From the NCBI GenBank assembly GCA_013817115.1, contig JACDDG010000202.1:1-5226 (forward strand): DNA of 5,226 nt, written 5' to 3'. Made by a program: the position numbers and the translations under genes. This DNA is from Parachlamydiaceae bacterium (GTDB taxonomy: Bacteria > Chlamydiota > Chlamydiia > Chlamydiales > Parachlamydiaceae). The notes below the pieces were generated by a model, which saw nothing but the letters and a program-made list of their open reading frames with translations, searched no databases and was not told the origin of the DNA. Shown here in pieces: positions 1 to 5,226 of the stretch (its first letter is position 1; each line of letters begins with the position of its first letter).

Positions 1-266
1 TTGGTCTTTGGATAATTGGCTTTTGTAAAATGGACTTGGTTTTTGAGGCCTCAGGATTGATGAACCTGAGGCTGCTTGGCCAATAAAAAGGTGGACGAGA
101 TATCCGGCTAGGTAATTGAGTTTAAGTTTGATATGGATGGGGTGGTCTAAAGGAGAAAAGCAGTGCAGTATTGATTACTATCTAGATCTTTCGTGCGGTT
201 GAGAAAAAAGAACAGCGCGAAGCGCAAAATTTTTAGCCTAAAAGGGGCTGTGCATCCGATTTATTT
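1..266. other. Non-coding region downstream of the RT, with small hairpins
   Basis: I see no gene here on either strand. Two small structures are visible. One is an inverted repeat, GCCTCAGG (48-55) with CCTGAGGC (65-72) around a 9-base loop. The other is a 4-bp GCGC/GCGC stem (215-225) that, on the minus strand, is followed by a T-rich run and could be a weak terminator for the RT transcript about 50 bases after its stop codon. The stem is short, so this is uncertain. Confidence 0.3.
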
Positions 267-288
267 GGAATTTTTAATCAAAAATTCC
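267..288. repeat. Perfect inverted repeat across the RT stop codon
   Basis: Nine-base arms GGAATTTTT (267-275) and AAAAATTCC (280-288) flank the loop AATC. The repeat covers the last four codons and the stop codon of the RT. It is AT-rich and lacks a clean T-tract on the minus strand. It may protect the 3' end of the RT mRNA or be a weak terminator element. Confidence 0.5.
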
Positions 289-1326
289 TGATTTCCGCAC
301 CCAGTATGCATTTTTTATAGCCTGTGATAGCTTATATTCGTTGGCATGAGACAAAATTCCTAAATAGGATTGCAGCCTTTGGTCCAATTCGACACTTTCC
401 ATTTTACCTTGTAGGTAGTTTTCATACACCTCTTTTAAACGCTTTTTCATCCGCTGTTTCGTTCGTATTCGAACCAATTTGTGTTTCAAAAAAAGAACAT
501 AGCCAACAAAATCGATTCCTTGATTTAATTTTCTAATAATTAGTTTTTTTGGGTGAAGCTCTAGTTGAAGGTGCTGATAGAGAAATTTTTGAATGTGCGG
601 AATTAAAGATTTTAAATGATTTTCATTACAAGATAGGATGATAAAGTCATCGCAATAGCGTAGATAATATCTTTCTCGAAGTTTTTGTTTTATAAAATTA
701 TCTAACTCATGTAGATAGATATTTGCAAATATTTGAGAAGTTGCATTTCCCAGTGGAATTCCCATATCACCTTGTGGTCCTTTTACCTTAAAACTATCGA
801 TGATTACTTCGATGATTCTTAGTGCATTCTCATCTCCAATATTTTTGCGGATGAGAGTTTTAAGGCTCTGGTGGTTGACCGTATCAAAAAATCGTTTAAT
901 GTCCATTTTTAGCGCATAACAAGATTGTTTTCCATTCATGCTGACTTTTCTGATCATGCGATGTAATAAGAGAACTCCGGTATGCGTTCCTTTTCCAAGG
1001 CGACTTGAAAGCGAGTGGAAGATAAATTTTCTATCAAAAATTGGAGTTAGTATTGCATAAACTATTTGATGAACAAGTCGATCCCGCACAGATGCCCTGC
1101 TGATCTGCCGTTGTTTGGGATCCGAAACATAAAAATGGTCGTAGGTGCTATGTTGGTATTGGTGTGTGATTAAATCTTGTTGAAGTTGAAAAATATTATT
1201 TTCCAAATCCCGCTCGAAGCATTGAATATCTTGCCTTTTACGCTTACCTCGGCTATATTGATCCCAACATTCAAAAATATGAATCAACGAAGTCATTTTT
1301 TCAAAAAGATTGCGAGCTATTTTCAT
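274..1326 (-). CDS. DGR-type reverse transcriptase (mutagenic retrohoming RT)
   Basis: This 350-residue protein is an RNA-dependent DNA polymerase that would copy the adjacent TR RNA and misincorporate opposite adenines. The N-terminus (residues 5-35, with NLFEK and RGKRKR) matches the conserved start of DGR RTs and supports the ATG at 1326. Visible motifs are RDRLVHQIV near 81-89, GKGTH at 111-115, the first catalytic aspartate in MDIKRFFDTV (D142), motif 4 IPLGNATSQ (190-198), and the active site YLRYCDDF (D226, D227). The thumb entry GIDFVGY is at 270-276. SQ in place of the SP of group II intron RTs is the DGR hallmark. There is no maturase, HNH or integrase domain, and the length is normal for DGR RTs. 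There is no clear Shine-Dalgarno before the start, which overlaps the avd ATG on the other strand. Its transcript must begin inside or beyond avd, probably upstream of the TR. A generic retron or group II RT is less likely because of the SQ motif and the Avd and TR neighbours. Confidence 0.95.
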   Translation of the reverse strand: MKIARNLFEKMTSLIHIFECWDQYSRGKRKRQDIQCFERDLENNIFQLQQDLITHQYQHSTYDHFYVSDPKQRQISRASVRDRLVHQIVYAILTPIFDRKFIFHSLSSRLGKGTHTGVLLLHRMIRKVSMNGKQSCYALKMDIKRFFDTVNHQSLKTLIRKNIGDENALRIIEVIIDSFKVKGPQGDMGIPLGNATSQIFANIYLHELDNFIKQKLRERYYLRYCDDFIILSCNENHLKSLIPHIQKFLYQHLQLELHPKKLIIRKLNQGIDFVGYVLFLKHKLVRIRTKQRMKKRLKEVYENYLQGKMESVELDQRLQSYLGILSHANEYKLSQAIKNAYWVRKSGIFD

Positions 1327-1684
1327 GAATCAGCCACGTTCAGTTTTAGACATTCCTATTTTTCATAAAATTTATGAGCTCTACAAAATGCTTCACAGTT
1401 ATCATAGTCGTATCCCAAAAGCTGAGCGCTATACGCTCTGGCAAAAATGTGAAAATACCGCTCTTACCCTTTTAGAAACCGTCATCGAAACGGGGCATCA
1501 GAAAGGAAATGATCGCCTTCATTCCCTCTACGTTATCAGCAACAAACTTGATTTGCTCAAGGTGTTAATCCGATTAGCTAAAGATACGCGTACCATTGAG
1601 AATTCACAGTATCTTACTATCCAAACACTTATTCAAGAAATTGGTAAAATGATTGGCGGTTGGATAAAGTCCGTTCCCCACTAA
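1325..1684 (+). CDS. avd: Avd-like DGR accessory protein (four-helix bundle)
   Basis: This 119-residue basic, mostly helical protein matches the Avd family (bvpAvd/bAvd-like four-helix bundle). Family signatures are the N-terminal LDIPIFHKIYELYK (8-21), PKAERYTLWQKCEN near 31-44, the KLDLLKVLIRLAKD block in the middle and the C-terminal IGKMIGGWIKS. In studied systems Avd forms a basic pentameric barrel that binds the RT and TR RNA and is needed for cDNA synthesis and mutagenic homing. I chose the ATG at 1325 because the Avd homology starts just after it. A TTG at 1310 would add five unsupported residues. The ATG shares the bases CATG (1324-1327) with the divergent RT start, so any avd promoter must lie inside the RT gene. 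No good ribosome-binding site is visible. The gene is on the strand opposite to both RT and TR, and its 3' end overlaps the hairpin at 1674-1703. Confidence 0.9.
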   Translation: MNQPRSVLDIPIFHKIYELYKMLHSYHSRIPKAERYTLWQKCENTALTLLETVIETGHQKGNDRLHSLYVISNKLDLLKVLIRLAKDTRTIENSQYLTIQTLIQEIGKMIGGWIKSVPH

Positions 1685-1703
1685 GCATCAGCTCAGTAGG
1701 GAA
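1674..1703 (-). promoter_or_regulatory. Hairpin immediately 3' of the TR (minus-strand RNA)
   Basis: On the minus strand the arms TTCCCTACTGAGC and GCTTAGTGGGGAA enclose a TGAT tetraloop. As RNA this is a 13-bp stem with two G.U wobbles. On the plus strand the same two pairs become C.A mismatches, so the structure favours the TR/RT-sense RNA. It begins 8 bases after the in-frame TAG that closes the TR and overlaps the avd stop codon (1682-1684). There is no T-tract on either side, so it is not a classical terminator. In phage BPP-1 a hairpin just past the VR guides target recognition, and the spacer RNA just 3' of the TR is needed for cDNA priming. Either role is an inference here. Confidence 0.6.
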
Positions 1704-1711
1704 AATCTAAT

Positions 1712-1858
1712 CTAACAGTATTTCCGCAGGGCCGCAACGCCAATGTTGTCGTTGTCATAGTTGTTGTTGTTGACGTTGAGGCCAGACGGGCCGAAGCCCC
1801 CAACAACTACGAAGGCCCTGTGCCCATGCCCTTCCGCTGCACCGGAGGCAGAAACAGC
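1712..1858 (-). repeat. DGR template repeat (TR), adenine-rich core at 1742-1780
   Basis: Read on the minus strand this is an open frame from just after a TGA (1859-1861) to a TAG at 1712-1714, with no start codon. It ends in the peptide GFGPSGLNVNNNN, then YDNDNIGVAALRKYC. The 42-base stretch 1739-1780 holds 18 adenines, mostly in seven AAC codons. AAC is the codon favoured in TRs because adenine mutagenesis of it gives many amino acids and no stop codons. The adenine core is followed by a GC-rich, almost adenine-free stretch (1724-1741) that fits the initiation-of-mutagenic-homing end. The segment is far more GC-rich than its flanks. It is probably a non-coding template. The less likely alternative is that it is an unmutated VR at the 3' end of a destroyed target gene, since a stop codon followed by a hairpin is also the layout of a VR end. 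The 5' boundary is uncertain. Confidence 0.8.
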
Positions 1859-1961
1859 TCATTGCTATGCCTACGTCCTGAATTTTATTAGGAGACCAGA
1901 GTGCTTGCTCTTTCTCGCTAGACAAAGGCACGAAGTTCTGTCTTGATGTACGCTACCATGG

Positions 1962-2066
1962 TCCATAAACCATTTGCATTCTGACATCTGCGTAATTAAG
2001 CAAGAGACGAACTGTTTCGGGTGAACCACTTTAGCAATGGCCCATCATTACCAAAACATCTGTATT
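1962..2066 (-). pseudogene. Relic of one ankyrin repeat
   Basis: On the minus strand the frame reading GSPETVRLLLNYADV, then a VYG a few residues on, fits the second half of an ankyrin repeat (second helix plus the start of the next beta-turn; the usual glycine before AD is missing). Just upstream, in shifted frames, pieces resembling the DVFGNDGPLH start of a repeat can be seen, separated by in-frame stops. The reading ends in a TAG right after VYGPW. This is about one 33-residue unit of a former ankyrin-repeat protein, a class common in amoeba symbionts. It is too broken to make a product. Its position upstream of the TR on the same strand may be chance. Confidence is limited because only one unit is present. 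Confidence 0.45.
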
Positions 2067-2584
2067 GTCTTGTTTTTTGGAGTTATTGTCGATGTGTTTT
2101 TTTCGGTTGCAAGTTAGAGTCCTAGTTTGCTATCACACTGGATAGAAAGTCCCAGAGAATGTTGACAGCAAAAAAAAGGTTTAAGTATGCGACGATATGT
2201 TATTGAGTCTCTTTGCCCTAACCTGGAAAAGCAGGAAGCAAAGCTTATCGACTTAAGCGAAAACAAATTCAAAAGGCTTTAAATAAAGTGATAACTCTTT
2301 TTACTCTTAAACTTCTCTTTTCTCATTGATTTGTAAGGTTTTACTTAGATATGAGGTTCTAGTTCATAGAGAAGCTTCATTCCTTCGATTAATAGGTTCG
2401 AGAATGCTCCGATGCTCCCCTTGCAAAAAATTCTATAGAAAGTTTGTCTTCATCCGTCGCATTTGATACAATCAAACACAGCGGGTTAAACACAAAAAAA
2501 TGTTTTATCACCCACGTTAGAGAAATTAATCACGGAGAATGAAAAATGAAAATGATTTTTCTATGGCGGATTAATCGATCAGAT
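2067..2584. other. About 500 bp without a recognisable gene; small open frames only
   Basis: This gap holds no gene I can name. On the plus strand there is a 31-codon ORF (2187-2282) with an AAGG-like site about 7 bases before its ATG. Its end, KLIDLSENKFKRL, vaguely resembles a leucine-rich-repeat unit. On the minus strand, two short open frames between about 2345 and 2520 overlap as if one frameshift separated them, the second ending in EGMKLLYELEPHI and a TAA. Both look like debris from decayed genes. No tRNA, array or promoter was found here. Confidence 0.3.
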
Positions 2585-2714
2585 TCATTCGTCACGCTTT
2601 AAATATCGATGCAGGTTCCATTGTAGGAACTTGGCGTTACTCACCAGAGCGAAAGAGAAGCTAGATGGAGCCCAAATTGATCTCCTTTTTGATCGACCTG
2701 ATGGGACAATTATT
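2585..2714 (+). pseudogene. Fragment of an AAA-type ATPase C-terminal region
   Basis: Two plus-strand frames read together give part of the C-terminal domain found in archaeal-type AAA ATPases of the COG1672/DUF234 kind. The first frame is RHALNIDAGSIVGTWRYSP (about 2590-2646). After a shift the second is KEKLDGAQIDLLFDRPDGTI (about 2652-2711). The GAQIDLL-DR-DG block is the recognisable part: in the family it precedes an acidic EIK motif and resembles a nuclease-like core. Here that continuation is missing because the sequence switches at about 2715 to an integrase relic on the other strand. The ATP-binding N-terminus is absent. The assignment rests on one conserved block of about 15 residues. 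Confidence 0.5.
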
Positions 2715-2880
2715 CCTGCCGGTTTAAATAAGTTACAGTTGAAGCTTGCAAAACACGAGGAGTTATTTGAAAAAAATTGCCGCAGGATTTCCTGCTTTTT
2801 CAAAAGTTTGCGCCAGCTGATTAAGCTTAACAAGTTGCCAAGCAAGTGATAAAAACCATACCAATTTATGCCTATAGTTT
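2715..2880 (-). pseudogene. Degraded second copy of the pGP8-D-like integrase C-terminal region
   Basis: Bases 2715-2860 align with 3000-3150 inside the intact integrase gene, in the same orientation. By eye about three quarters of positions agree. With frameshifts allowed, the relic reads VKLNQLAQTFEKAGNPAAI, against VKLNQLAQTFAKAGNHAAI in the intact protein, and then a version of VTPHVLRTSTVTY. There are small deletions: 2 bases net before the VKLNQ block, 1 base before the VTPH block and 1 base near 2724. The catalytic HxxR region is altered (HVLR to RVLQ) and the second histidine and the tyrosine are missing. It lies just downstream of the intact gene's stop codon. It is either a decayed tandem duplicate or the remnant of a paralogue, like the pGP7-D/pGP8-D pair of chlamydial plasmids. 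Confidence 0.8.
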
Positions 2881-2881
2881 T

Positions 2882-3826
2882 TTAAGAAACCAATTGCACT
2901 TTTTCAGTCGCGTTAGCTTCTAAAGATGTCTTGTCATAGGCATTTACCATGGCTGCACTAGCATGTCCTGTGACTTTCATGATATCACTATCGTGAAATC
3001 CTTGCTGTTTAAAATATGTTACAGTGGAGGTTCTGAGGACATGAGGAGTTACTTTAAAGGGAATTGCCGCATGATTTCCTGCTTTGGCAAAGGTTTGGGC
3101 CAGTTGATTAAGCTTAACCGGCTTCCCGGTACGAGTAATAAAAACGACACCATTTCTATCACCAATATATTCTTTGAGTTTTTGCATGACACTCTGAGGA
3201 TATGTTATGACAGTGGTTTTCTTTAACCCTCTAGTTTTGGATTGCTCAAAAACGATTTTGTTTCTCTCCCAATCGATATCTTGCGTTTTTAAAAATAGGA
3301 CTTCATTAACTCTTTTTCCTCCCTGAATGATCAATTTTGCCATTAAGCACTCTCTAGGGCTTATTTTATCAAGCTCTTCTAGAAAAAGAATCCATTGGGA
3401 TTGGGTCATCGCTAAGGTTTTGACTTTATCATAGACTTTAAAAAATGTTTTAGCGTTTCCTTCTCTGTTAGGAATAGCCCTGGTGATTAATCCTTGAGAT
3501 CTTCTATGTAAAAACCGGGTGAAGGAAATATAGCAAGCGGCTCTTGATTGGCAACTGCACTCGCTCCATTTGGGGACTAGCTTGATCCGATCTATTATGG
3601 CTTCATGATTTACAAGGGAAAAAGCCTGTAAATTTAAAAGAGGCGAGATAAGTCCTAATTCTGCTAGCAGGCGCATGCCGGACTGATAATTTATACGAGT
3701 TTTCGGACTCAAAGTAGAAAGCCAAACATCGATTGCTTCCGAAACCGTAATTAGCTCTAGTTGCTGCCAAATCAGATTAGAGTGTAAGCTCTTTGCCTCT
3801 TCAAAGCTATTGCTGTTTTTCAGCAC
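2882..3826 (-). CDS. Tyrosine recombinase of the chlamydial plasmid integrase family (pGP7-D/pGP8-D-like)
   Basis: This 314-residue site-specific recombinase cuts and rejoins DNA through a phosphotyrosine intermediate. An N-terminal SAM-like core-binding domain (about 27-130, with VSEAIDVWL, NLQAFSLVNHE and YISFTRFLHRRSQG) is followed by the catalytic domain (about 140-305). All catalytic residues are visible: R172 in IQGGKRVNEV, K197 in the SKTRG hairpin, H262 and R265 in TPHVLR, H288 in VTGHAS and the nucleophile Y297 in VNAYDK. The similarity to chlamydial pGP8-D runs through both domains, so this is the clearest taxonomic marker in the window. The length is slightly below that of the plasmid proteins (about 330). 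The GTG at 3826 is the first possible start after an in-frame TGA but has no Shine-Dalgarno. A better site (GGGAG at 3871-3875, ATG at 3861-3863) lies upstream one base out of frame, so the N-terminus may be damaged. Whether it serves a plasmid or a chromosomal island cannot be seen here. Confidence 0.9.
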   Translation of the reverse strand: MLKNSNSFEEAKSLHSNLIWQQLELITVSEAIDVWLSTLSPKTRINYQSGMRLLAELGLISPLLNLQAFSLVNHEAIIDRIKLVPKWSECSCQSRAACYISFTRFLHRRSQGLITRAIPNREGNAKTFFKVYDKVKTLAMTQSQWILFLEELDKISPRECLMAKLIIQGGKRVNEVLFLKTQDIDWERNKIVFEQSKTRGLKKTTVITYPQSVMQKLKEYIGDRNGVVFITRTGKPVKLNQLAQTFAKAGNHAAIPFKVTPHVLRTSTVTYFKQQGFHDSDIMKVTGHASAAMVNAYDKTSLEANATEKVQLVS

Positions 3827-4006
3827 TAAGCTACTTGTGCTTGTGGTTGGTCGTCAATGTCATCACTTTTCTCCCATATATGTTTATAAAGAATATTAAA
3901 AAGCAAAATAGAGATCACCTTCTCAATAAGGTAAAAGAAACATTAGAATCTGAAAAACGTTCAATCATAATATTTAATTCAGAAGTAGTCTCTATTAAAA
4001 AAGGCA

Positions 4007-4915
4007 TTATTTCAGCAGTAGAAAAATTGGGCTTAAAAATCCAGCAAATTTCAATTCCGAATCTTGAGTTATCTTGCCTAAATATGACATCAAGTCTCCA
4101 ATGGAGTTTATTCTCGACCCCCCAGTGAAGCCTTGTGCTACCTTTGCAATTTTTTCGGCTTCAGGTTGAAGGCTTGTAATATAGTAAGATATTTCTTTTT
4201 TTGCATCGCTACTGCCTTCTTTTCTCTCTCTACAAAGCCGTACAATAGAATTGAGTTCTTTCCATTCTGATCTGCACGGCAAATCAATTGCTGAGATTAC
4301 TGTACAACTCCTTGTTTCTATTCTTCCATGCCCTTTTTCAAGACTTTCCCAAAATGAGGCCCCACACATGCTTGAACCTTCATCCATTAGTTTCTTGAGG
4401 CTTGTCGTATCTCGGGATTCTTTAGCTTTTGCTTGTTCAATATCCAGCTGTTGAAATGCAGACGTTACCTCCTCCAAAAGAGTGGGTTGATTTCCTTTTA
4501 CTGGTAATAAGTAGTCCGCTCCACATTCTATTGCCTTAGCATTAATTGTTTTTTGGGTGTTTAAGACATCGGCTGTTATAATTGTCCCTTTTAAATCTAA
4601 GCTATCCATTAATTTCGGGACGGCAGTAATTTCATTTGATTTATCATCGACTTTTAATTGGCCTAAACAAATGTCATTATCTGCACTCCAAGCATTAAGT
4701 AAATGGATTCCAGTTAAATTTGCTAGTTTGTCCATAGTTCCTCTTTTTGTTTGTCCATCAAAACTAATAACATCCCCATGAACCTTTTTGCGAAGTATAT
4801 TCGACATCTCCAAAAGAGCTCTCTCCAATGTTTCGGGTTTAATGGAGTTGAACAGATTTTTAATTATTTCAATTAAAATCACTTCAAATCTCAGATTGGG
4901 GAGACCTTCTATCAA
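4007..4915 (-). pseudogene. ISAs1-family transposase, N-terminally truncated and frameshifted
   Basis: The 302-residue frame matches ISAs1 (H-repeat) DDE transposases. It has VISFDGQTKRG with the first aspartate (D53), LGQLKVDDKSNEITAVP (85-100), TIITADVLNTQK with the second (D116), DYLLPVKGNQPTLLEE (134-149), EKGHGRIETR (193-202) and YYITSL (244-249). Full-length members have the first aspartate near residue 120, so roughly 70 N-terminal residues are lost; the frame opens on a TTG. Near 4131-4137 a missing base moves the conserved LHWGVENKLHWRLDVIF and RQDNSR block (4062-4130) into another frame. That block carries the third catalytic glutamate, so the listed frame ends in a non-homologous tail and should be inactive. 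Possible further C-terminal remnants, with more shifts, run towards 3900. I could not identify the IS terminal repeats. Confidence 0.85.
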
Positions 4916-4970
4916 GTGATAACAAAGAGAAAGTACTAGATGGTGCTAATTCAAGATCTAGTTTGAGGTT

Positions 4971-5069
4971 ATGGGTTTTGATTATTTTCGCGCATTCAAA
5001 ACAGTAAAAAATAATTTAGCAGTACATGCGAGGAAACCTCTTGAGGCCGTCGCCCCTAAAGCTATATAG
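4971..5069 (+). CDS. Small hypothetical ORF (32 residues)
   Basis: This is an ATG-to-TAG frame encoding MGFDYFRAFKTVKNNLAVH and a short basic tail. I do not recognise it. It has balanced composition and plausible codons but no clear ribosome-binding site, and it may be the end of a decayed gene. It lies just upstream of the truncated transposase start, on the opposite strand. Confidence 0.2.
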   Translation: MGFDYFRAFKTVKNNLAVHARKPLEAVAPKAI

Positions 5070-5116
5070 CATCTTGCATCTGCTTTATGACTTAAGAAGT
5101 TAACCCAAGTTTAACG

Positions 5117-5159
5117 GCTTCAAGTTTTCTTAAAGTACTTATAGTAAAGAACTTGAGGC
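5117..5159. repeat. Imperfect hairpin near the right edge
   Basis: GCTTCAAGTTTTCT (5117-5130) pairs with AAAGAACTTGAGGC (5146-5159) over about 12 bp plus wobbles. The loop contains the palindrome AAGTACTT. Four T residues follow the stem on the plus strand, so a weak plus-strand terminator is possible. No gene can be tied to it. Confidence 0.35.
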
Positions 5160-5226
5160 TTTTGGGCGAGAAAAGTCAAATCGCAAGTCATTAATAATTA
5201 ATGGGCTGCAACTTTGCTTCAATTGT

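Larger units (their letters stand above)
267..1858 (-). mobile_element. Diversity-generating retroelement cassette (RT, Avd, template repeat)
   Basis: This span holds three of the four DGR parts: a DGR-type reverse transcriptase, an Avd-like accessory protein and an adenine-rich template repeat. In known DGRs the TR RNA is reverse transcribed with errors at adenines and the cDNA replaces the variable region of a target gene. RT and TR read on the minus strand, with TR upstream of RT as is usual. Avd lies between them on the plus strand, which is not usual. The fourth part, a target gene ending in a variable region, is absent from this window, so the element should act in trans. No degradation is visible in RT or Avd, in contrast to most of the rest of the window. 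The cassette boundaries are approximate. Confidence 0.85.

Noticed and set aside
48..72. GCCTCAGG/CCTGAGGC hairpin considered as a rho-independent terminator
   Set aside because: There is no T-tract on either side, it is about 200 bases past the RT stop codon, and no gene ends next to it.
324..536. 70-residue plus-strand frame inside the RT gene
   Set aside because: It is antisense to the well-conserved C-terminal part of the RT and has no recognisable features of its own.
1742..1780. GTT/AAC run considered as a simple trinucleotide microsatellite
   Set aside because: The run is interrupted by GAC, TAT and ATT codons in a conserved frame and sits in a DGR context, so a template repeat explains it better.
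1761..1946. 61-residue plus-strand frame over the TR
   Set aside because: It is the complement of the adenine-rich template and its 5' flank. Its composition (TTT-K, P-rich) is a by-product of the TR.
2390..2415. GGTTCGAG, a tRNA T-loop-like motif
   Set aside because: The flanks do not pair as a T-arm, and no acceptor, D or anticodon arm can be drawn upstream.
2585..2845. 86-residue minus-strand frame
   Set aside because: It is the wrong frame over the integrase relic (LGNLLSLISW is shifted relative to VKLNQLAQ) and then antisense to the ATPase relic.
2963..3226. 87-residue plus-strand frame
   Set aside because: It is antisense to the intact integrase catalytic domain.
4251..4781. Two plus-strand frames of 67 and 74 residues
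   Set aside because: Both are antisense to conserved transposase motifs and have no independent support.

Overview
The window looks like a decayed, mobile-element-rich stretch from an environmental (amoeba-associated) member of the Chlamydiota. The main reason is the 314-residue tyrosine recombinase at 2882-3826. From memory of that family, it matches the chlamydial plasmid integrases pGP7-D/pGP8-D through most of its length (blocks such as QGGKR, EYIG, AAIPFK, TPHVLR, SDIMKVTGHA, AYDK). Low-GC DNA, AT-rich codons, an ankyrin-repeat relic and a decayed ISAs1 transposase fit the same group. Genus-level placement is inference.

Left part (about 267-1860): a diversity-generating retroelement (DGR). 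It has a reverse transcriptase with the DGR hallmarks (SQ instead of SP in motif 4, YCDD active site) on the minus strand. A complete Avd-type four-helix accessory protein lies on the plus strand. An adenine-rich, GC-rich template repeat (TR) lies on the minus strand at about 1712-1858. In minus-strand RNA a 13-bp hairpin sits immediately 3' of the TR. The usual logic is that TR RNA is copied by the RT with help from Avd, random bases are placed opposite template adenines, and the cDNA replaces a variable region (VR) at the 3' end of a target gene. No VR or target gene is visible here, so the target should lie elsewhere in the genome. The layout is unusual: avd is inverted relative to TR and RT, the avd and RT start codons overlap head to head in a CATG, and the TR-to-RT transcript would run through avd in antisense.

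Middle part (about 1960-2880): gene debris. I see one broken ankyrin repeat on the minus strand, a roughly 500-bp stretch with only tiny open frames, and the tail of an ATPase-like gene on the plus strand. At about 2715 that tail joins a degraded second copy of the integrase C-terminal region on the minus strand.

Right part (2882-5226): the intact pGP8-D-like integrase, preceded on the same strand by an N-terminally truncated, frameshifted ISAs1 transposase. The last 300 bases hold a doubtful 32-residue ORF and a hairpin. The only apparently intact proteins are the RT, Avd and the integrase. No rRNA, tRNA or CRISPR array was recognised.
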